A stretch of 64,000 bases of DNA from Delphinus delphis (lineage: Eukaryota; Chordata; Mammalia; Artiodactyla; Delphinidae). The position numbers and the translations under genes were made by a program. Below the pieces are notes generated by a model. The model was not told the DNA's origin. It did not search any database and saw only the letters and a program-made list of their open reading frames with translations. Within the stretch, counting starts at the first letter, position 1. Every line of letters begins with the position of its first letter. Location: contig NC_082698.1 of the NCBI RefSeq assembly GCF_949987515.2, forward strand, positions 32,826,070 to 32,890,069, given 5' to 3'. Positions 57,818 to 64,000 of the stretch are shown piece by piece.

Positions 57818-58341
57818 TGTTGGGACCCAGGGTCAGCCACCCCAAAATGTGCCTCAATGGCACATTGATTATTTTGAATGAAAGTTACTTAAGAAATGGT
57901 CGGTGCAAGAGGGACATGCTACTCCTCCTCTCTGCCGCCCTAAAAGCAGGAAATAAATCTCTCACGTGAAAGGCGCCCTCCCTGCATCTGGAGGTAGAAG
58001 GACACCCTTAAGGAATTTGGGGCTGAGAAGCCCAGATAAATAAACCTTGTTACCTTAATTTACTCCCTAAGCCCAAACTCTGTTTAGATTCTTCTCTAAT
58101 TGAGCACCCAAAACCCAATGTTTCTTTGTCCTGTCAATTCCTCATAAATTTGTTTATTTGTCTAAAAAGTATAAAAAGCTGCCTGTTTTGGCCACTTCTT
58201 AGGTCCCATTTCTCTGAGACCTCTGGGCACAGGATTAAAATCTGTTTCTTTTGCTCCTGTTCATCTGTCTGTTAATTTTATTATTAGCCCAGCCACAAGA
58301 ACTCAAGAGGGATCGAGGAGGAAATTTCTCCCTCCCTGACA
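57818..58341 (+). mobile_element. Complete solo ERV LTR (524 bases), local family
   Basis: It starts TGTTGGGACC and ends CCCTGACA, with flanks ctat/ccat that could be a 4-base target duplication with one change. A TATAAAAAG box lies at 58170-58178 and ATTAAA at 58234-58239, with a T-rich U5 start after it. The end (ccacaagaactcaagaggg) resembles copies A and B. No internal retroviral region is beside it. Confidence 0.8.
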
Positions 58342-58785
58342 CCATTTTTGTGTGTAAAACCTTAACTCCCAATAGCAAGACCTCTGCCTTCTGCTTTCTC
58401 TTTGGAATTCTTTGACCCCTTCCATTTCATACGGTGCCACATCCACACAGCTGCAGGTGGTGTTGCTGAATTCCCACAAATGCAGGCTACTACATTACCC
58501 CCTACGTATTCAGCCAGCTGGCTTCCCAGCCAGTTTCTGACAGTGCAGAGTCATTTATTCTTCGGGAAGTAACTATGCATATCAGCTGATCTGGGATTGC
58601 TATTTTTGGTTGTGAATAAGGACATCATTCAAGAGTTATGAGAAAGGACAAGATTTCTACAATATAAACACACCAGCCCCTCAGTGGAAGAGACATCCCA
58701 AACATAGTGAGAGCTGAGAAACTAATTGACCATGGTTCAGTTACTCAATACATATGAGTGCTTTCTATCTGCCTGGTGTGCCCCT
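58342..58785. other. Nothing recognised
   Basis: Unique-looking sequence. Confidence 0.4.
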
Positions 58786-59056
58786 ACTTGCTTCCCAACT
58801 TCACTCAAATGGCGTCTCTCCTTGAGGCCTTTTCCGGCCTCCTCCTCCCGTGCACAGATTTCCCATGTACCCTTCTCTGCTTAGCTTTCTCCTTAGCACC
58901 CATCACAATCTAGCAAGAGCACACATTTTACTTATTCATTGTCTGTCTTCACCACTAAAATACAAGCTCCAAGAAGGCAGGTGTCTCTGTTTACTGCTAT
59001 TTCTGCAGTATCTAGACCATAGCAGGCACTTAAAAGTATTTGTTGAATGAATGAGT
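58786..59056 (+). mobile_element. L2 3' end
   Basis: Text cttgaggccttttccggcct, catgtacccttctctgctta, aaaatacaagctccaagaag, ending tatttgttgaatgaatgag, is a good L2 terminus. Confidence 0.75.
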
Positions 59057-60389
59057 TGTGCTAAGTTCTGTAAGCAGCAGAGGCTCTGAAATTGATGCAC
59101 ATTATCTAGTGATAGACAAAGACCCACAACTCAAATAACATTAGAAGGAAAGGAATGAAAAACAAATGAACAAAGGCAAACGTTTTAACATCAATAGTAG
59201 AAACCTAAATAGCCTGCTTTAAGCTAGTTAATCATCTAAGAAATTTGACAACCTCAACCAAATTCCTGAACATTTCTTTAAAAGGCACAGATAATTTAGC
59301 TGTCTCCTTCTTAAACGCAGGGCGTAATTATAGATGCATAGACTTTGGAAGGGTAAAGGATGTACAGGTCCTATTTGCCTATTTTTAGAAAAATTCTGCT
59401 CTTTGGAGAGTCAAAGAAATGACCTTTTGTGACATTCAAAACAGGAGAATTAGACCTAGAGATGCAGATAAGTAAAATTTTGAATATTATAATCTTATAT
59501 GTTAGGAAGTGGTATGCAACTTCACTGACACCTGGGAGCTTTTATGATTCTACTTTCCAGGTCTTTTATCCTTGACTGAGCTCTGACTTCTTAGTGATTA
59601 ATTGAATTTGATTTCTTCTCCACGTAAATTTTAACAAAATACTTCATTGAACATGCAGATTGTGGCAAGTTTTATTTAGTTTTAAAAATGAGTTTTTATT
59701 CATTAGAAAGACTCATTAAAGTCTACTTTTTCTGAGATAAAATTTAAGAGAAATACATGCATCTATCTAAAGATTTTTTTTCATGCTAAAGGCTTTCAAA
59801 TGTAATGTTCATGAGTAATTATTACCTGTCACCTCTTGAATTTCTGTTGGGTATAGGCTGACTTGCTGATTTTCCCCTAAATGTCAAATCATAAAACCCT
59901 GTGCAACAATTTGGTAAAGACTTTGCAATGCTCAACCTTTGTCTTTTTCTCCACAGAACTTGTCAATGGCTTTTCAAATGTAGTTCAGAATTAACAAGAC
60001 AGTCCACGTGAGCCCCAAGGAACAGTGCAAACTAAGGGTCCCTATGGCATAGATACTTCTATCATCATAGCATTTGTGCTTACATTTCTGTTATGGATTA
60101 ACAAATATTCATCATGTTCAATGAAAAAAATGTAAGTTCATTCATCCATTCAACAACCATTTTATGGCGTACTTAAGGAATGCTAGGCGAGGGATTACAG
60201 CTGTGGACAAAACTGACAGACTCAGTTCTCATAGAATTTACATTCTCGTGAAGGCAAAGATAGCAAACAAGTAAATAAGTAAAAAGCAGCATAATTCTAA
60301 ATATATGAGCAACACACTAAACAAGATGAAACAGTGTAATGTGATGGAGAGTGTCAGAGTAGGGAGGGAGCAATTTTAAAACTAGTGCT
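59057..60389. other. Mostly unrecognised
   Basis: AT-rich. The stretch 60133-60280 is the old attcatccattcaacaacca repeat type. No gene. Confidence 0.4.
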
Positions 60390-60391
60390 TA

Positions 60392-60603
60392 GCAGGACTT
60401 CCCTGGTGGTCCAGTGGTTAAGGCTCTGTGCTCCCAATGCAGGGGGCCCGGGTTCGATCCCTGGTAAGGGAACTAGATCCCACATGCCGCAACTAAGATC
60501 CCGCATGCTGCAACTAAAAGATCCCGCATGCCACAGCAAAGATCCCAAGTGCCACAACTAAGACCCGGCACAGCCAAATAAATAAATAAATGTTAAGAAA
60601 ATT
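60392..60603 (+). mobile_element. CHR-family SINE, ggtccag-head subtype
   Basis: The head is ggacttccctggtggtccag, then gatcccgcatgc modules and an (aaat)n tail. The flanks aaaactagtgcttagcag and aaaataggtgcttaggc are a diverged target duplication. Confidence 0.9.
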
Positions 60604-60609
60604 AAAAAT

Positions 60610-61734
60610 AAAATAGGTGCTTAGGCGTGGCTTCTTTGTGGAGGTGACAGTGTGAGCTGAGACTTGCAATAACGTTGGTCTAGAAAGATGGGTTGAGAAG
60701 ATGAACTGTCCCTCTTAGCATACCAAGGCTGGTAAATTACTATCAATGATCCGAACTTATTCTTCACTCTTCCCCACATGCACCTGCTGCTCTAGCCAGG
60801 TGTGTGCTCAGAGTGACTCCCCCACCTCACCCCTCCATGGAGGTCACATATTCTTCATCAGCCCCAAATCACCTTGCACAAATGCCAAATGCCTAGATGC
60901 CTCTTACTCACAAATCCTGTTGCTCCTTAAAGGATAAAATGGGAGGGAGAGGAAAATTTTATGATATTGTTTGGCATCTGGGGAAAACCACTCACCCATC
61001 CCATGCACCTTCGCCCCTTCATCCTGTGGGGAAGAGAGTAGAATGTTGCATGAGGAGGACTTGGTCAAAGGTATGAAATTTGAACATGAGCTTTTGGACT
61101 TCAGGGTCCAGCCGACTGGGGCACCAATCTGGGAACTCCTGGCAGATGATCATTTAGTTTTTGTGTTGACACATTTGAGATCTGAGTAAACCCTGTAGAA
61201 AGATTCCTCTGCTTCTTTCCAGAGGGACATCTGACAGCAGAAACTTGGAACTGTGTTTGGAGCTGGAGAGGAATGTTCCTGAAGTTGCCACCCAGATCCT
61301 GAAGCAGCGTGTCACTGAGATTCAGGCACCTTCTAACAGTGAGTGTCTCCTCCGGCCATGCTTCTCCTGCTTCTAAGCCTGTGGAGTCTATAATTCTGGA
61401 ATACTCAGACCTTTCCAATATGCCCGTGCAATCCTGCCTGTCGTTCAAAGCATCTCTTCCCTAATACCTTTCGCAGCCGCTCTGGCTTCTCTGAGGCCCT
61501 CCCATGCTCAGCATATTACCCTTGGAGCCTCTGATTTAGTAGATCTGAATTCTTATACAACTCTTCTCCCAGAGATTACGACGATCAGTCTGGTCCAAGA
61601 AAGGAGACTCAAGAGGAAAGGGAAAGAGACAGGGTTCGTCCCCTGTTCTCTACAGTTCTTTGGTGACCACAGAGAGAGGCCTGCTCAATTGGGATAAAAC
61701 TGTTTTTTCTAGTTCAAGGCCACCATTCTCAGTG
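60610..61734. other. No established gene; one exon-like block
   Basis: The stretch 61223-61338 has exon-like borders on the plus strand (see findings). Otherwise nothing is recognised. Confidence 0.4.
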
Positions 61735-61925
61735 TAGAAGTTTCTCAAACCTTAGGGGATAGAAGACTCTTCCAGGCAGCTTGCTACAAATGCAGATTTC
61801 TAGGGATCAGCCCCAGAGGTCCTCCTTCACTAAAGCTGGCGGGGCCCAGGAATCTGCATTTGTAGCCAGCATCCTCAGGTAGTTGGGATGTTGCTTATCT
61901 GTGGACCTTCTGAGAAATGCTCACA
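61735..61925 (+). mobile_element. MER5-like hAT-Charlie element
   Basis: It runs from agtttctcaaaccttagggg to ccttctgagaaatgctca, with ctacaaatgcagatttctag and caggaatctgcatttgtagc. Layout matches MER5A. Confidence 0.7.
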
Positions 61926-62098
61926 GAATGGAAAGTAGGAGACCATTGCCCACCTCTGCCTTCTTCCTTGTGTAACAGGGCATTCTATTTTAAAATAAGG
62001 TCCTAACATTCTCATTCATCCAACAAACATTTCTCTAAGCCAAGCACCATACTAGGCATAGGGAATAGAGCCAAAACAATATTTGAGACATACTTATA

Positions 62099-62946
62099 CA
62101 GATGCTCCCTGACTTAGAATTGTTCAACTTAAACGATTTTTTTTTTAAATTGGGTATAGTTGCTTTACACTGTTGTGTTAGTTTCTGCTGCACGGCGAAT
62201 CAAGTCAGCTATATGTATACATATATCCCCTCTTTTTTTGGGTTGCCTTCCCATTGAGGTCACCACAGAGCACTGAGTGTTCCTTGTGCTTGAGAACAGC
62301 AGGTTCTCATTAGTTATCTATTTCATACATAGTAGTGTATATATGTCAATCCCAATCTCCCAATTTATCCCACCCCCCCCCCTTTCCCCCATTGGTGTCC
62401 ACACGTTTGTTCTCTACATCTGTGTCTCTATTTCTGCTTTGCAGATAGGTTCATCTGTACCACTTTTCTAGATTCCACATATATGCGTTAATATACGATA
62501 TTTGTTTTTCTCTTTCTGCCTTACTTTTTTTGGCTTTACAGTGTTGTGAAAGCAATATGCACTCAGTAGAAACTGTACTTAGAATTCTGAATTTTGACTT
62601 TTTTCTGTACTCACAATATGCTGTATGATGCTATAGTGATGCTGGCCAGTGGCAACTTCCAGGCAGCCACATGATCATGAGGGTAAGCCACCAATACACT
62701 TACAACCATTCTGTTTTTCACTTTCAGTACACTATTCAATACATTTCATGAGATCTTCAGCACTATAGTATACAATAGCTTTGTGTTAGATGATTGTGCC
62801 CAACGTTCAGCTTATGTAAGTGTTCTGAGCATGTTTAAGGTAGGCTAGGCTAGGCTATGACGTTTGGTAGGTTTTTGACTTACGACATTTTCAACTTATG
62901 ATGGCTTTATCTGGATGTAACCCCATCATAAGCCGAGGAAGATCTG
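62099..62946 (-). mobile_element. Tigger-like (TcMar) DNA transposon, non-autonomous, split by an L1
   Basis: Left terminal repeat cagatgctccctgacttaga and right terminal repeat ending gccgaggaagatctg are inverted, and TA flanks both ends (62097-62098, 62947-62948). Characteristic aggctaggctaggctatg lies at about 62843. An L1 fragment occupies 62137-62530. No transposase frame. Confidence 0.7.
62137..62530 (-). mobile_element. L1 3' UTR fragment inserted in the Tigger-like element
   Basis: T-run then attgggtatagttgctttac, cacagagcactgagtgttcc, gttatctatttcatacatag, atagtagtgtatatatgtca: antisense L1 3' UTR typical of cetartiodactyls. It has a C-run at about 62371-62382. Confidence 0.8.
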
Positions 62947-62948
62947 TA

Positions 62949-64000
62949 CTAAAAAGTTATCCATTGTTTATCTGAAATTCACATTTAACTGGGAGTTCCA
63001 TATTTTATCTGGCAGTGCTAGGTGGCAGTGGGCAGGAGTTGTTGCAGGTTGGGTCCTCCACAAGCACACTCTGAGATGGAGTTTAGTGTGCAGGATGTTT
63101 ACAGGAAGCACCCTTGAGATCAACACATGTGGCAGGAAGGGGAAGGAAGCTGGACTGGGCTGAGAGAGAAGGTGGACTAATATGTAGGTCCACCAGCCTC
63201 CACTAACCCTACAGGCAACCCAATGCATCTGAGTTGTCCCATGTTGGGCTGAAACGGCTGGGACTATATAGCCCGGCTCCCATCCATCATTAGGTATAAG
63301 CTGCCCCAGGAAGGGTGTAACCTTAGGCAAAGGAGCTCTCTATAGCCATTCTAAGCCTGATCATTCTAAGTCAGGGACCATCTGTATAAGTATGAGGCTG
63401 ACCCTGAAGGGGCTGACAGCTGAAGGTTCTCTGCTGACAGCACTCCCAGCAGCTGGGCAAGTCCTTCCTTGAACAGAGACCTGGGGATTCACCATCCCTG
63501 TGTCCACTGCAAGAGCCTAAGATCTAGCAAGAGCTCAGTGGTTCCAGCCATTAAAATGCGGGCATGAAAAATTAATGTGATCTTATTTTATGCTTGAGAC
63601 GCTGCAATACCTGGTTAAATTTGTTCGAAAGGAGACCTGTGTTCTACAGCCACATATTATCATTGGCTTTTTTGAACTGCTTCACAGGGTGATATTTTTG
63701 TAGATACTAACTTTCAGACTCCCACAGCACAGAAAATAAAATTCTGAGAAGTGAATGAGTGATTCACAGTGAAATTTCTCCAGGTTTAAGAAACAGAGCT
63801 GATGAAAAACTGGGATCAGTGGCTAATCATCAGGTGATGAACCTCTTTAATTCCTAGATTCCATGCAAGTAGTAAAGCATGACCTGTTTACCCAATACAA
63901 TGCCAGGGTCACCTTGTCTCCCATTCTGCATTCGTTCATTCATCCAACAAGTACGAATTGACCTTATCCATAGAAATAAGGGCTCTTATTCCCCAAATTG
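62949..64000. other. Mostly unrecognised, to window end
   Basis: A short Tigger-like end fragment (cattctaagtcagggaccat ctgta) lies at about 63355-63387. The 120-codon minus-strand frame at 63330-62968 has no family likeness. No gene. Confidence 0.4.

Noticed and set aside
45943..58341. One intact provirus bounded by the related LTRs
   Set aside because: No retroviral coding region was recognised between them, and older MIR and unrelated repeats lie in the intervals.
61101..61448. 115-codon minus-strand frame
   Set aside because: No family likeness; it overlaps the weak exon-like block on the other strand.

Overview
The window is nuclear DNA of a mammal, most likely a cetacean and probably a toothed whale. 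The diagnostic evidence is about 20 tRNA-Glu-derived SINEs of the CHR family, which is typical of whales, hippos and ruminants. Five of them are short, A-tailed CHR-2-like copies that look young and are abundant in toothed whales. The remaining repeats (L1, L2, MIR, MER5, Tigger-like DNA transposon, endogenous retroviral LTRs) are ordinary for a placental genome. No bacterial, plasmid or CRISPR feature is present. Repeat family names are recognised by eye and were not searched against a library.

One protein-coding gene is convincing. It is SLC35G1 (TMEM20/POST), on the minus strand in three exons: 12780-12603, 8153-7973 and 5998-5260. The splice sites are canonical and the phases fit (1 and 2). 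The joined frame is 1098 nt, 365 codons plus stop, which matches the human length as I remember it. A CpG island at about 12370-13150 covers the first exon and the promoter, which carries NRF-1-like and ETS-like motifs. The 3' UTR probably runs to one of several AATAAA hexamers between 4750 and 2774.

Layout. 1-2980: downstream flank with an old L1. 2983-12900: SLC35G1. 13.2-16.9 kb: mostly unique, with a MIR and one internally duplicated LTR at 14.8-15.5 kb. 16.9-26.6 kb: L1-rich, including a broken antisense L1 (20.5-23.3 kb) that holds three SINEs. 27.1-29.4 kb: L2 and an older repeat split by an L1. 30-36 kb: MIR, a processed RPL18A pseudogene (31883-32210, minus strand) and an old LTR. 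36.5-45.5 kb: LTR, L1 and many SINEs. 45.9-58.4 kb: LTR-rich, with four related plus-strand LTRs about 4 kb apart. 58.4-64 kb: L2, MER5 and a Tigger-like element containing an L1 fragment.

In human, the order LGI1-SLC35G1-PLCE1 is known on 10q23. The roughly 51 kb above 12.9 kb is therefore inferred to be intergenic DNA towards LGI1, and the first 3 kb to face PLCE1. I found no new biological system. The points most worth a second look are the three head-to-head SINE pairs, the evenly spaced LTR series, the overlapping upstream frame at SLC35G1 and several nested insertions.
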